60,000 bases of DNA from Mesostigma viride (GCA_009746045.1 RPFO01000080.1:5001556-5061555); one strand, 5' to 3'; positions 39,371 to 50,552 are shown, counted from the first letter of the stretch. Program-made: numbers and translations. The notes: generated from the sequence alone by a model not told the origin.

Positions 39371-41415
39371 CAGCTGCGCCGCCCCCACCCCTGCTCCCAC
39401 TGAGCCGCCGCCGCCCGCCCGGCCGCCCTGGCCGGCCCCGCTGGGCCCCCTGCCCCGCCTAGGTCAGCGGCGGACTACCTAGTCCCCCCGCTGGTCGGCC
39501 CACTTGGCGACCCGTCTGACATGCCTCCTTTCACCTCTCGCGAGGTCACGGAGGCGGTCCAGCGCCTGCGTTATGACGCAGCCACCGGCTCTGACGAGAT
39601 TCCGGCCGCAGTTGTAAAACTTGCAGCCGAATTCGAGGACACAGGTGTTATGCTGCTCTTCCGGGACATCTGCAACCGCCTTCTGCTGTCGTCGCAACCA
39701 CCTCCAGCGGCCTGGCAACACAGTTTTCGCACGATGCTGTACAAGAACAAGGGGTCGCCTGCCGACCCCGGCAACTACAGAGGGGTGTGCATTCAAAGTG
39801 CCCCCCTCAAGCTTCTTCTGCGGCTCATCCTGAACCGCCTGCGCACGGCCCTGGACGGTCACCTCAGCGAGACTCAGCACGGCTTCCGTTCAGGTCGCAA
39901 CACAGTACAGGCGCTCTTCGCTACTCGCCGCCTGGTGGAGGAACTGCAACGCCTGCAGCCTGGTGAGTCCCCTTTGCCAAAAAAACCTTGTGCTGGTGGA
40001 CTTCATCAAAGCCTTCGATTCGGTTTTCTGGCCTGCGCTTTGGGACATTCTCGAGTTGTTCCGGATCCCCCGCCCCCTGATTGCTGTCATCCGCAACCTG
40101 TATGAAGGGTCCACCACTTCGGTGCGCACTTCTTACGGGACCACGCCCCCATGCCCTTTACAGAAGGGTGTGTTGCAGGGCTGCGTGCTGTCGCCCTACC
40201 TGTTCATTATTGTTGTCGAATACGTAATGATTCAGGCGCGCAAGCGATTTGCCCGCATCGTGGGCAGGGAACCAGGAGTGCAGGTTGCTAACAAATTCTG
40301 GCATGGCGGTGCGGACACGGAGATTCGGCTGGCAGACATCATCTACGCAGACGACACCACCCTCTTCGAGGACACTGAGCACGTGCAGACATGGCTTGAC
40401 TGCCTGGCTCTCGAGGCCCGTGCAGTGGGGCTTGAGGTCAGCAAGAAGACAGAGGCCCTGGCGGTTGGGCTCACCAACTCACCGCCGCCCCTCTATCTCC
40501 TAGACGGCTCTCGAGTCCTGTATCGGGACCGCGTTAAGCTGCTGGGCAGCGCCTGCTCCCCAGCTGCGGGGTTGATGTGTCCATCTGGTGGTGGACCATC
40601 GCATCTCCCTCGCCTGGCACGCTTTACGCCAGTACCGGGCCCTGTGGCGCAAGCCCCTGGGCAAGATCGAGAAACAGGACCTGTTCAAGGTCCTCGTCCT
40701 TCCTGTTCTCACGTATGGAGCCGAGACGTGAACCCTCACCGCTGACCTGGCCCGCAAGCTGGACGGCGCGGTCACCAGCATGCTTCGTTCCATTTTCAGA
40801 GTAGGATATGCTGCTCATGTCCGCAATGAGGACCTGTACCAGGGCATGCCCTATTATATCACCAGCACCATTAAGCAACGCCGCCTGCTGCAGCTAGTAG
40901 GGCACCTAGCTCGCACCTAGCTGCAGCTAGTAGGGCACCTAGCTCGCACCAACCAGGTAGACACCTCACGTGGCCCCCCCGCAGGACTGCGACCAGCCCA
41001 GCCTGGCCGGCACCTCCTGACGTGGGCTGGGCCCAGTGATGTTAGACGCCGCAAGGCCCGCACCTTCAAGGAACAGCTAGTAGAGGACATGGGGGGCCTA
41101 GGCCTCTCCGTGATTTGGAAGAAGATGATGGACAAGGCCAAGTGGGCCCAGGTCATAGAGGACAACGAGCCCCCCCCAGTGGGGAAGCGCCCGCGTGTGC
41201 AATCCCGCGGGAGGCACGCCAGATAGCTCCCCCTAGGGCAGCGTGCGGCTGCCTAGTGTCATAGATGTTGTAGTTAGAATGCTGTTAGATAGATGTAGTA
41301 TGTAGCCAATGTAGATTAGACCGGTAGGAATGTTTGCACCCATCCATCCATCCATCGGGGTTAATGCTTTGTGACTCCCCAACGGGAGCACGAGTCTAAT
41401 TAATTAATTAATTAA
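39371..41415 (+). pseudogene. LINE-B ORF2 RT, 3' UTR and tail (duplicated copy)
   Basis: It has the same RT motifs and the same lesions as 24167-26196: the A-run insertion at about 39979, TGA in the TYGAETW motif at about 40730 and the 32-bp tandem duplication at about 40886-40949. It also has its own extra insertion at about 40576. It ends with hairpin, TTAA tail and TTGCTAGCGA (41416-41425). The shared lesions show the block was copied after the LINE had decayed. Confidence 0.88.
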
Positions 41416-41991
41416 TTGCTAGCGACGGTGATGGTGCGGGTCTATGGAACACGATGATGATGGGGCTGACGAGATGCAGGCCGTTTTCGAGACTGTCTGG
41501 ACACACATCGTGAAAGAACAGACTCTCAACAAGAAAGGGCAGCCGACAGGTAACTAAAAGCTCAGTGACGTGCACACTTTTGGATGCAAAATTCTCGGGT
41601 TCTACCACCCGAGCAAGGCTACCACCCGAGCAAGGCTAGCACCCGCCATGTCATGGGCGCCACGTATGCGAAGGAGGCAAGAGTGAGCGAGTGCAAGAGG
41701 CCGCCGGAGGCATTGCGTCGCAGGCTGCGGGGTATTTGGTGTGACTCGCGATGCACATAAATGCCTTATTTAGCCATGCCGGCTGCTGCTAGCCAGCCAC
41801 CGTACCATATGTGTTAATGGTTTAGGGAAGCTGGGTCAGGTTGCTGGCATGCATGGTATCCTGCACGCTAGCCACATTGTTGGCAGCCCGCGCATGGATT
41901 CTTGCTTCATGTAGATCAATATTACATGGTGGCCTACCACGAGTAGGCAAGATGTCCGCTTCTGGCATAATGTCTTATTACTTTTGGCAAG

Positions 41992-42563
41992 TGTTACGTC
42001 GCGTAACAATTCGTTGTAGTTACGGACGTAAATTAGGTCTTTTGCCTCGGTTGTCCCTAGGTTTACGTTTAGGCTCCTACCGGGACATTATTGTCCTCGT
42101 AACAGTACTGTGGTACATTGGGTGCCGTTGGGCGCCGCGCCGCGTACTTTACTAGTGGTCCTGATCCTGTGGTAGAATGTAGTGGACCAGCGTGCATCAG
42201 TAGATGTAGTGGACCAGCGTGCATCTGTAGGCGAGGGCCATGTCGGCCCGAGCGTGTTGGACCGTTGGTGACCATTTATGCGCATTCTACCCCTTGTGTG
42301 TGCACTCGGCGTGTGTTAAATGAATTAACCCATTTAGGCTTGGGTCACGGCAGTGTAGTTGTGTTTCCTTCCTCTTTTCCTGGAGTAAACGGGTTTGTGT
42401 AAATGGCTTATGGCGTATTACAGTAGCACATACGTAAATGCATTGAGATCTGGATCGTCTCGTTCGTCTTTCGCTAGGGGTTTAACTAGAGGCGGCCTTA
42501 CTAGTCTAGGTACAATTAGGACAGGTAGAGGTAGAGGTGGTGGTAGAGGCTTGCGGCGTAACA
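41992..42563 (+). repeat. 5' LTR of gypsy element
   Basis: It starts TGTTACGTCGCGTAAC, itself a near-palindrome, and ends GCGGCGTAACA. It contains a 22-bp direct repeat (ATGTAGTGGACCAGCGTGCA...) at 42177 and 42203. The last third is open in one frame and encodes an RG-rich peptide. Confidence 0.95.
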
Positions 42564-42709
42564 ATGGACTCGGAGGAATTTTAGATATAGAGCGAGACGA
42601 CGATCCCCTGCAACATAAGTCATCGAATCAACCCTTCCGCGGCTGGGAAAATGAAGACGACACCTACTTGACAGGTAATGGGCGGGTCGCCTGCGAGCTG
42701 GGGGGGTAG
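42410..42709 (+). CDS. LTR-initiated RGG-rich ORF (about 99 codons)
   Basis: The ATG at 42410 lies inside the LTR and the frame runs through the LTR end and primer-binding site into the leader. The product starts MAYYSSTYVNALRSGSSRSSF, has a Gly/Arg box (RTGRGRGGGRGLRRN) typical of RNA-binding RGG motifs, then an acidic stretch (DIERDDD). A GTAATG donor-like site at about 42677 could splice it onto a downstream exon. The same ATG in the 3' LTR (58202) would read into flanking host DNA. Whether it is translated is unknown. Confidence 0.45.
   Translation: MAYYSSTYVNALRSGSSRSSFARGLTRGGLTSLGTIRTGRGRGGGRGLRRNNGLGGILDIERDDDPLQHKSSNQPFRGWENEDDTYLTGNGRVACELGG
42565..42582 (+). promoter_or_regulatory. 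Primer-binding site of gypsy element
   Basis: TGGACTCGGAGGAATTTT begins one base after the 5' LTR. TGG pairs with the CCA end of a tRNA, the usual minus-strand primer. I cannot name the tRNA from this alone. Confidence 0.6.
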
Positions 42710-43103
42710 TGCTGCCCGATTCGGGACACGCCCTGCCTAGAAGTTAGACCTGCTCAAAGCGGATGAACTCCTCACGTAGCTAGTTCCTTTTCCTTTTCCT
42801 CGTTTTGTTTTCTTGAGACATGTGTCCTACTGTCGTAGATAGGTGGTTTTGGTTCTGCGTTAGAGAGACGACTAGCGTCTCGTAGATTATACTTTTCTGC
42901 ATCGTGGTAGGTTCCACCTTTTCCTTCGTGTTGCTGCTCATTAGACGGCCGCACTCGCAGAAACTCACTGGGTCGCTGACTTTAGGACTACGAGCGCTGG
43001 ACTATTGCCGCCCTCGTCATTTCGGTGATCCAGATAACCCAGCTAAGTCGACTCCTACCCCTTCCACTCCTATCGTGACTACTCAAGAACAAGGTGCGTT
43101 ACC
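42710..43103 (+). other. Gypsy leader between LTR-initiated ORF and HBD ORF
   Basis: It contains a pyrimidine-rich stretch (CCTTTTCCTTTTCCTCGTTTTG at about 42784-42805) and several CAG acceptor-like words (for example ACTCGCAG at about 42953-42960), compatible with a spliced leader intron. No other ORF is supported. Confidence 0.45.
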
Positions 43104-43496
43104 ATGAGCCAGCGGCGGTCTTTTACTGCTCCTTCCCATTCTTCTAGCGATAATAGTCTAGCTAAATATTACGTAGTGATTACGCCTCAATGGTCCGCCA
43201 TTTTCCTTTCTTGGTCCGACGCTAGGAAGATTGTCCAGAACCGTGTATACAACGTAATTAGGTATAAGAAATTTATGACCTTCGAAGAAGCTCAGCAGTT
43301 CCTTATAGACCATAGCCAATCAGATTTAGGCCTGCACGTACGCCCTATTCCTCATGGTCGTCCTCCCGTAGAAGCTCTAGTCTTTGCTACCCCTCCTTCT
43401 TCTCCCCCTAAACGGGCTACATCTTCATCTACCTCAGATACTCCTCTCACTTTGGAGTTTGGCTCCCTATCCATTACTGTTGTTAAAAAGGATTGA
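43104..43496 (+). CDS. RNase H1 hybrid-binding / viroplasmin-like domain ORF (130 codons)
   Basis: Residues about 20-70 (KYYVVITPQWSAIFLSWSDARKIVQNRVYNVIRYKKFMTFEEAQQFL) have the plan of the small N-terminal RNase H1 domain, also found in pararetroviral viroplasmins: YYVV, then W followed by an Arg/Gln-rich helix, YKKF, and EEAxxFL. That fold binds RNA:DNA hybrids or dsRNA. It starts with a good ATG (ACCATGAGC), sits upstream of gag as its own ORF, and has a Ser/Pro/Thr-rich C-terminal tail. A role in reverse transcription is inferred. Confidence 0.75.
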   Translation: MSQRRSFTAPSHSSSDNSLAKYYVVITPQWSAIFLSWSDARKIVQNRVYNVIRYKKFMTFEEAQQFLIDHSQSDLGLHVRPIPHGRPPVEALVFATPPSSPPKRATSSSTSDTPLTLEFGSLSITVVKKD

Positions 43497-43587
43497 TTTT
43501 AATTTTGTTCTTGTTTCAGACCTTCAAGGTTTTTCCTTTTTCCTTGGTTGCTTTCATCTAGATCCCTATTCCTCTACTTAATTAAAA

Positions 43588-45342
43588 ATGGATCCAGTGG
43601 GTGGTAACATGTCGCCTATACCTACCAACACTCCTACTAGGAATAATAATAATAATAATACAATCAACCATAACAACAATCGTGGTAACCGACGGGACTC
43701 ACTTGAAACGGTACACCATCTCACCCCTCAAGGTAATCTTCGTATGTACCTCACCTCCTTCTCCTGTTGCTGGTGGTCGCCGTCGTCCCTCACTTACCCC
43801 TCCTACCTATGAACAACGTATGCATGTCAGATTTAGTGAAGACCCTTCCCTCACCCTGAACCAGGCCCCTGCCCCTCCTGCAACCTTGGCTCAACCCCCC
43901 AGCAGGTCCTCACTAACCAACAATGTTGCTAGGCCTCCTTCCCACCCTGTGCCTTCCATGCCTGCTTTTAACACGGGTCGTGCCTCTGCTCCTGTAGGCC
44001 CTTCTGGGCGCCCTAGTGCAGTTCCCTTTGACCCACCTGCTTCCTGGTCCTACCCTGAGACGGCCTATGAGGCAGCCCAGGTCCCTACCCGTGTGGCTGA
44101 ATTAGAAGTTAACAGTGATTTCAGCACCATGCCCCTAGATGATAGAAATTATGATCATTTTGCCTACTCCTCTCTTCGTGAGCAATATACTGTCCCCTAC
44201 TCGTATGGGCACCAGCCTGAAACGGTGGCCCCTTCTAGACCCCTACCCAAGACTTTTCCTCTTCCTTCCTTCTATCCCGCTTATGTAGCTGTGGAAGACA
44301 GTGGCCCTATGGGAAAAACTGACTCTTCTAATCCCCCTAAGCCCCTGCTCTTCCCCTCTTTGCTAACCTTCCCAAGCTGGATGTCAAGTCTACCCCTCAA
44401 CAGTTTTTCACCTTTATTATGTTGCTTACCCAGAACACAGAGTCGTGGCAGAATCATAATAGATGGCGTCTCTCTGATGCTGTATTAGTTCCTCACTATC
44501 TTACAACCTGCATTACTCCTGAGCTTGCTAACCTCATTCAGTGTGAGTCTTTGGCCTCTCATGCCTACCCTAACTCTGTAGCAGAATTGTTTAAGCGTTT
44601 AGAGAACCATTTAGTCCCTCCTGATTCAGATTGGCAGGATAGATTAGCCTTTGGTACCTTGCAGCAGGGTACTAAATCATTTAAGGAGTATATGAAAGAG
44701 TTTGATGCTCAGATGGTACGAATTAGGGATTTGTCGGGTGCAGAAGTACGTGCTCGCTTCCTCCAAGGCCTTAGTAGACCCTTATTACGAGAAGTCAAGC
44801 GCCAGTTCTCTGCCTACCGTTTTACTGATCTGCCCCTTAAGCATGTGCGCCAGCATCTCTTGCGTGTAGCAGATTTCTTCACCACCCCTTCTCTTCCTAC
44901 CCGTTCCCGTATTAATAATATTATCCTTACCCCTGAGGAGGAGAACTCCTATGTAGAAGAATTAGATATCTGCGTTGCTGATCTTTCAGCTCTTGATGTC
45001 TCTCATATCACATGCTATCATTGTAAGGAAGTAGGTCATCTTAAACGTGAGTGCCCCAAGTTCCTTTCGGGTGCTCCCCCTCATCCCGACGCTCGCCCTC
45101 CTCGTACCCCTCAGCGTGCTCCTATTCGTCCTACTTCAGGACGCATTCCCTCAGCTACCCCTAGTAGGCTGAATGCTGTGCAGGCAGGACCCCCAGGGTT
45201 CCCCTATGATAATCAGGCTCCCGCACCCTCTTCGCTCCCTCGTGACCCTCCAGCAGTGGCTTTTTCGCCAGGGTCTTCTTCGGGGTTAGTTCATATGGAT
45301 TTGGGGGGGAGGGGGAACAGTAGGCCTGTCAGCCGGGGGTAA
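43588..45342 (+). pseudogene. Gypsy Gag with CCHC zinc knuckle (two frame changes)
   Basis: The ATG at 43588 starts MDPVGGNMSPIPTN followed by an Asn run from an AAT microsatellite. A proline-rich region continues in the next frame from about 43735. The capsid-like helical part is in the first frame again from about 44350 (FFTFIMLLTQNTESWQNHNRW, AELFKRLENHL, FKEYMKEFDAQMVRI, ARFLQGLSRPLLREV), typical of the retrotransposon Gag domain. The zinc knuckle CYHCKEVGHLKREC is at about 45013-45054. The two breaks look like single-base indels. Confidence 0.82.
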
Positions 45343-45436
45343 CCTGGACAGGTCCTTAGATAGTACCCCAGATAAAAATTTTTGCCTGCCTGTTTTTATA
45401 ACCTCTGTAGGAGCTGAATCTTCCCTACCACTACGT

Positions 45437-46803
45437 GTGCGTCCTCTTATGTTCTTGAATGGTGGTTTAACCGTCCCTCACACTGTTGTAGACCCCTTCT
45501 TGCATGCTGATGAACTCTTGAATGTCTCTGTGTTGGTAGATAGCGGTGCGGCTAGCTCCTTTGTGAGCGAGGCCCTAGTTAGGCGTTTAGGACTAGTCCC
45601 TACCCCTCACACCAAACCTGTCACTGTTCATTATGCTGATGGTCGCACCAGTCATTCCCCGGGTACGGTGTCCCTTCCCCTGGTCATACAAGGACGTACT
45701 GTCAACCTGACGGCCACTATAGGCCCTATCACTACCGCTGATGTATTACTAGGATTAGATTGGCACCAGGATAATAAGATTACTATTAATTATGATACCA
45801 TGGTCATTTGGTTTCCAGATAGCTCTTACTGGGTACCGGAACGTCATTATAGATTGGAAAATTTATCCTTGGTAGATATTACTCCTCCTACACCTGTTGA
45901 TCCTCCTGTAAGACCTATACCTGAAGTATTAATGTCCAATGATGAGTTGCGTTCTGAATTAAAGGAATATGGATATTTATTATGTATGTTCCTTCAGTTA
46001 GAAGTACAGGAGATACCTATCACTAATAATAGTGTGGATATAGATATAAACACAGTGGATACAATAGGAGTGGGATTTACTGAAAATGAAATAGTAAGAT
46101 ACATGGCTGTGATAGATTCCTCAAAAGTTTTTGAAGAAAAGACTCCTTCTTATCCTCCTCCTCGTTCTGTTTTACACCGTGTAGTTATCAAGGACGGTGC
46201 AGTTCCTACGCACTCTCCGATGTATAGAATGGGCCCTACCGAATTAAAGGAACTAAAACAGATTTTAGTGTCGCTATTAGAAGCAGGATTGATAGAGCCT
46301 AGTAACTCCCCTACTCAGCTGGTGTCCTGTTAGTTCCTAAGCCAAATGGCAAGTTTCGCCTAGTTACTGATTATAGGAAGTTGAATGATATTACTGTGAA
46401 GTCTAAATACCCTCTACCTCGTATTGATGATATATTTAATAAGGTTAAAGGTTCCACTTGTTTCACAGTACTGGATTGTGCGGATGGTTTTTGGCAGTTG
46501 CGGATAGCTCCTGAGGATTGCCATAAAACCGCCTTTGCTACCCCTTTTGGTCATTACCAGTTTAGAGTAGCGGCTATGGGACTCTGTAACTCGCCTGCCT
46601 CTTTTCAAATGTTAATGAATGAAGTGCTTAGACCTGTTATGGGAAATTCTCACCTTCCTCAGGTATCCTCTGATTTAAAGGATCCTTCCTTCTCCTCTGT
46701 TTCTTTATCTGAGCATGACCGTTCTTGTGCTCAAGCTTACTTAGATGATATTCTTATTTACTCTCCTGATTTTGAAACGCACCTACGTGATTTAAAGAAA
46801 GTA
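45437..46803 (+). pseudogene. Gypsy Pol part 1: protease and RT palm (split by pogo-like insert)
   Basis: The aspartic protease active site is VLVDSGAASSFVSEALV at about 45533-45583, with the partner motif DVLLGLDW at about 45740. The RT begins with HRVVIKDGAVPTHSPMYRMGPTELKEL. A frame change near 46318 follows, then LVTDYRKLNDITVKSKYPLPRIDD, FTVLDCADGFWQLRIA (motif A), LCNSPASFQMLMNEVL (motif B) and AYLDDILIYS (catalytic YxDD). It stops at KKV, exactly where the TA-flanked insert begins. Confidence 0.88.
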
Positions 46804-46819
46804 CAGGGGCAGCTCACGT

Positions 46820-47035
46820 AGGTGGGACAGTGTTCCAACTCCGGTAGGTGGGACAAATTCAGCAAAGCGGGACATGTTCAGGTGTCCCACCTAACTGAAA
46901 TTATGTCCCACCTTGTTGAATTTGGAAAAACATGGTGTCCCACCTACCGGCATTTGTGATACAGGTCTGTCTCACCTACCCGAACTTGAAGCTGTGTCCC
47001 ACCTAACTGTATGTTTCTATGTGTCCCACCTTCCT
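46820..47035. repeat. Left subterminal GTCCCACC/GGTGGGAC array of pogo-like element
   Basis: At least seven copies of the 8-10-bp word in both orientations (46831, 46850, 46885, 46908, 46935, 46969, 46996, 47021 region) are spaced roughly 20-40 bp apart. The right end 52099-52345 has a comparable set. They are probable transposase-binding sites. Confidence 0.75.
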
Positions 47036-47282
47036 GAATGTAGTGGCTACGCACATATGGGCTCTATGTGTCATACTCCTACATATGTTATACATACATG
47101 TCCCTATTACTCCTATGGGGCATGCTACCTATTCTGCACGTTTGCTCATGGCGTAGGGACACTTGATCTGTGTGCAACCGATAATACGCTGGAAATTAAA
47201 TCAATCAAGTGCAAATATGGTAGTTCTTGCAGATTTGTATGACAACATTGTTATTGTTATATGATGCATGGGGGTGGGGTTA

Positions 47283-47551
47283 GAACCCCCCACCCCCACC
47301 CCACTTCACCCCACTTCACCCCACTTCACCCCACTTCACCCCACTTCACCCCACTTCACCCCACTTCACCCCACTTCACCCCACTTCACCCCACTTCCCA
47401 CCCCCACCCCCACCCCCACCCCCACCCCCACCCCCACCCCACCCCACCCCCACCCCACCCCCACCCCCACCCCCACCCCCACCCCACCCCCACCCCCACC
47501 CCCACCCCACCCCCACCCCCACCCCCACCCCCACCCCACCCCCACCCCACC
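47283..47551. repeat. (CCCCACTTCA)n followed by (CCCCAC)n satellite
   Basis: About eleven 10-bp CCCCACTTCA units (47293-47395) run directly into a pure C5A/C4A tract of about 150 bp (47396-47551). The encoded Thr-His-Pro and Gly-Trp frames are not genes. G-rich on the minus strand, so prone to G-quadruplex formation. Confidence 0.95.
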
Positions 47552-48391
47552 ATATAACAACAACATAACAACACCACGATAAGAAATGACATCGTGGTGC
47601 AGTCGCCACCGCCATCATCAAGGAGACAACCTGCGCAGGCCAGAAATCGGGAGAATTCGGGCAATCATGTACAAGACAACAGGCTCCAGGTCAGCCAAGC
47701 GCTCGTACGTGCGAAACTTGATGACTGGGTCTGCAATCGCCATAATCCAAGTGATGCACATGTACAACCACGTCATAACTCGGAAGCTTTGGATTAGGAT
47801 CATAAAAGATTGACTCAAACAATTACCGTGCTAGCAAGATGTGGGCAAGAGAATGCATCCATGGTTGTTGTAATGGTGTAAAAAGGGTGCCAGATTTTCA
47901 AGTAAGGAATCATGAATAACCATGCCGCACCTCATGGCCATGCATATACATGGTGGCAAAAAATTTCACATCATCCACACGGCCATGTGTGTGCCTGCAC
48001 GTGTATGGTTGTGAAAATTGACAGCATTTTTATTATGCACACGCCCATGTATGCATGATTGCCTATGACGTCCACGCAGGTATTAAAATTCACAAGGCCT
48101 CGCATTCGATCGTGCTTGCAAAAAACTGTCCATCAACACAATACGCCTAGCCTGCAGCCTGCATGTAGTGCATGGTTGCACAAAACAGAACTACATGAAC
48201 ACAATGAATGAATGCGCAAACTTTGAGCCCACACTTGGAATTACCCCAAACTGAACAACGCGGTTATAATGCACATGGCCTCACATTTACTCATGCGAAA
48301 ACCCTTTAAGCATCAGCACAATGGCCATCATGGGGAACCCAGCAACGGGATTCGTGATTGGAAGGATTCTGAATCACGCACCTGTGTTCAG
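47552..48391. other. Non-coding stretch of pogo-like element
   Basis: I see no supported ORF. It carries repeated GTGCATGGTTG/CACACGGCCATG-like words (47930-48180). Confidence 0.45.
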
Positions 48392-48934
48392 TCATATTCG
48401 CAAAGAACCGACATCGGGTTGACCAGAGCTGACGTCCACGGACCACTCTTCGTCACTGGAATTCCCTTCATTATCCTCAGAACTTGAATCGCTGGGCTCA
48501 GAGCTTGAACCAGCTGCGACGTGTAGAAACTGCCCCGGCTTCTTGGTCGGTAAGAGAATGCCTTTCTGGGTGCGCACCAGCTTCCAAAACTTCTCCGAAT
48601 CCCCGGAATCTGAAGACCCCCCGGAATCTGTTCTTGCCAAAACGGCCTCCGCTTCATTCCCTTGCCGGTTGTGAGTCTCAGAAGCCAAGGATGCAGAAGC
48701 TGGTTGTTCTTCCTGGATCACTGTAAGACCTGAAGGCGATGCCTTGGTACTTATGTCCTCATCATTTGTAGAGGACGCTAGGTCTGGGGTGGAGTTCAAC
48801 TCATCATCAACATCAACGCTGGGCTGGACCTTCACCGGTGTAGAGGCCCCGGAAGCTGCCTCATAAGCAGCCTCCGAATCTGCCTCTGAACCATGATGAA
48901 GCGCTTTAATCCATTGTTTCAAGAAGAAAAACAA
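48392..48934 (-). CDS. Acidic Ser/Glu-rich ORF in pogo-like element (about 180 codons)
   Basis: The product is strongly acidic (SEADSEAAYEAASGAS, SSSEPSDSSSEDNEGNSSDEEW) with one short structured-looking patch (SEKFWKLVRTQKGILLPTKKPGQFLHV). There is no ATG at the frame start; a TATAG acceptor-like word at about 48935-48940 on the minus strand suggests it may be an internal exon. Low-complexity acidic character resembles CENP-B/Tigger acidic regions, but no homology is claimed. Confidence 0.4.
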   Translation of the reverse strand: MFFFLKQWIKALHHGSEADSEAAYEAASGASTPVKVQPSVDVDDELNSTPDLASSTNDEDISTKASPSGLTVIQEEQPASASLASETHNRQGNEAEAVLARTDSGGSSDSGDSEKFWKLVRTQKGILLPTKKPGQFLHVAAGSSSEPSDSSSEDNEGNSSDEEWSVDVSSGQPDVGSLRI

Positions 48935-49380
48935 GCTATATTGTACCGCTAGCTGCTCACGTAGTGCAAGTATTTATGCAGTTAACGATACCTGATAATA
49001 AAGCCACGTCGAATTATATACAATACGTATGTGCGGTGTAGTGAAATATAGGTCTTGGTAGTGATATGTATTAAAAATATAATTACTTACAGCAGAGTGA
49101 AATCACTCAAACCAAAGCAAACGCCCAGCTATAAACCTAGGTAGTGATATGGTAGTGATATGTGACCACTTGTGTGTATATGTACACAGTACAGTACACC
49201 GCCTCACGGGTACTTGGGCTGTTCCCACACCACGTGGAAGTGGGACGTTTGCGTACTACGTAGCCGTGAAAGTGGGACGGTTCGCGTACCACTTAGCCGT
49301 GAAAGTGGGACGGTTCGCGTACCACGTAGCCGTGGAAGTGGGCTGTATGCGCCTGTGGGACGGTCTCAACCACAATCTGA

Positions 49381-49650
49381 GTACGTGGAACAGGTGCCCC
49401 ACCTTGCCGCGTAGGTGGGACAGTCCCATCCAAAATCCGAGTACGTGGAACATGTGGCCCACCTTGCTGCGTATGTGGAACAGTCCCATCCAAAATCTGA
49501 GTACGAGGAACAGGTGCCCCACCTTGCTGCGTAGGTGGAACAGTCCCATCCAAAATCCGAGTACGTGGAACATGTGGCCCACCTTGCTGCGTAGGTGGAA
49601 CAGTCCCATCCAAAATCTGAGTACGTGGAACAGGTGCCCCACCTTGCTGC
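49381..49650. repeat. 60-bp minisatellite with 120-bp higher-order period
   Basis: Four and a half units start at 49381, 49441, 49501, 49561 and 49621. Units alternate between GGAACAGGTGCCCC and GGAACATGTGGCCC, and between ...TCCGA and ...TCTGA ends, giving a 120-bp dimer pattern. Each unit includes GTGG(A/G)ACAGTCCCATCC, related to the element's subterminal word. Flanking degenerate GTGGGAC copies extend from about 49239 to 49740. Confidence 0.92.
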
Positions 49651-49999
49651 GTTGAGTTGCTGCGTTGGTGGGACTGGCTCTTCCAAAATCTGAGTACGTG
49701 GAACAGGTGGCCCACCTTGCTGTGTTGGTCGGTGGGCTGTCGCATCCACAATAACCGTACATCAGTACACGTGGCACTGTAGGCGCCCCACCTTATGAAT
49801 TCCCCTTCTGCCGGCGTAATTAACATGGTATACTGTAAGGAGGTGAGAGAGGCACACGCTGGCTACGTACAGTACGTTGGCACGTGACTTTTGTTAGAGA
49901 GTGCTAGTCAGCTGCATCAGTTAATGATCAATTAACTAATTATTGAACACGTGACTGCATCCGTGGTCTGAGGTCTCTAACTATATACGGTGAGCCGCT

Positions 50000-50152
50000 A
50001 TGGCGAGCGGGTCAGGCGAGCCGGAGTGCAGTCCATCATCCGCAGGGCCAGCTGTCGGCGGCTCGCGTGATGCCCGGCCCCCGCAGGTCTGGACCTGCAA
50101 GCTTTCTTGTGCCGCATGTCACCGAGGACGAGGGAAAAGCAACTACGACAGG
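50000..50152 (+). CDS. Possible first exon of pogo-like gene
   Basis: The ATG at 50000, 15 bp after a TATATA word (49982-49987), opens MASGSGEPECSPSSAGPAVGGSRD..., followed by a WTCKLSCAACHRGRG cysteine cluster, and then a TAA at 50150-50152 unless spliced earlier. A short zinc-binding motif is possible. Its connection to the HTH exon downstream could not be resolved in phase. Confidence 0.3.
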
Positions 50153-50249
50153 CAGGGCTAACCACGGCATCAGAAGCGGGGCTGGTTAACTCCGACAAAC
50201 CAGCTGACAAGGGCGAAAAGGTAAGCCGTGCGCCGCGAGATGAAATTAC

Positions 50250-50552
50250 ATGTTCAGGGATATGCGCACCAAGCGGAAGATTCTGGACGCCTTTCACGAG
50301 AGCGGATTGTCGCAGCGCCAATTCTGCAAAACTAGCGACCCCCCCATCCCGATTTCAACCTTCAACCGCATGCTCACAGAGGAGGCGGCCATCAAGGCTG
50401 CAGCAGACAACCCCAAGCTAGCGGGGAAGAAGTGCCCAAGTCGTGTCAGAAACCCGACTACGGCCAAGTTTCCCTTGGTGGAGAAAGAGGTGGCCACTGA
50501 GATTCGCGAGTATCGGAGCAAGGGGTACATGGTCAACCGCGCGCTTGTGCGC
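50250..50552 (+). CDS. HTH_Tnp_Tc5 / CENP-B-like DNA-binding exon
   Basis: An N-terminal helix-turn-helix (TKRKILDAFHESGLSQRQFCKTSDPPIPISTFNRML) is followed by the basic linker and second HTH start typical of pogo/Tigger transposases and CENP-B (KFPLVEKEVATEIREYRSKGYMVNRALVR). A GTAAGT donor follows directly at 50553. It lies within the TA-flanked TIR element and would recognise its ends. The catalytic DDE part is not found downstream. Confidence 0.62.

Noticed and set aside
47261-47582. Proline/threonine/histidine-rich frames and their glycine-rich antisense
   Set aside because: They result from the CCCCACTTCA and CCCCAC satellite, not from a gene.
49256-49826. Antisense frames with repeating Thr-Gln-Gln-Gly-Gly units
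   Set aside because: The 60-bp minisatellite length is a multiple of three, so several frames stay open. No start, no splice logic and no conservation are visible.
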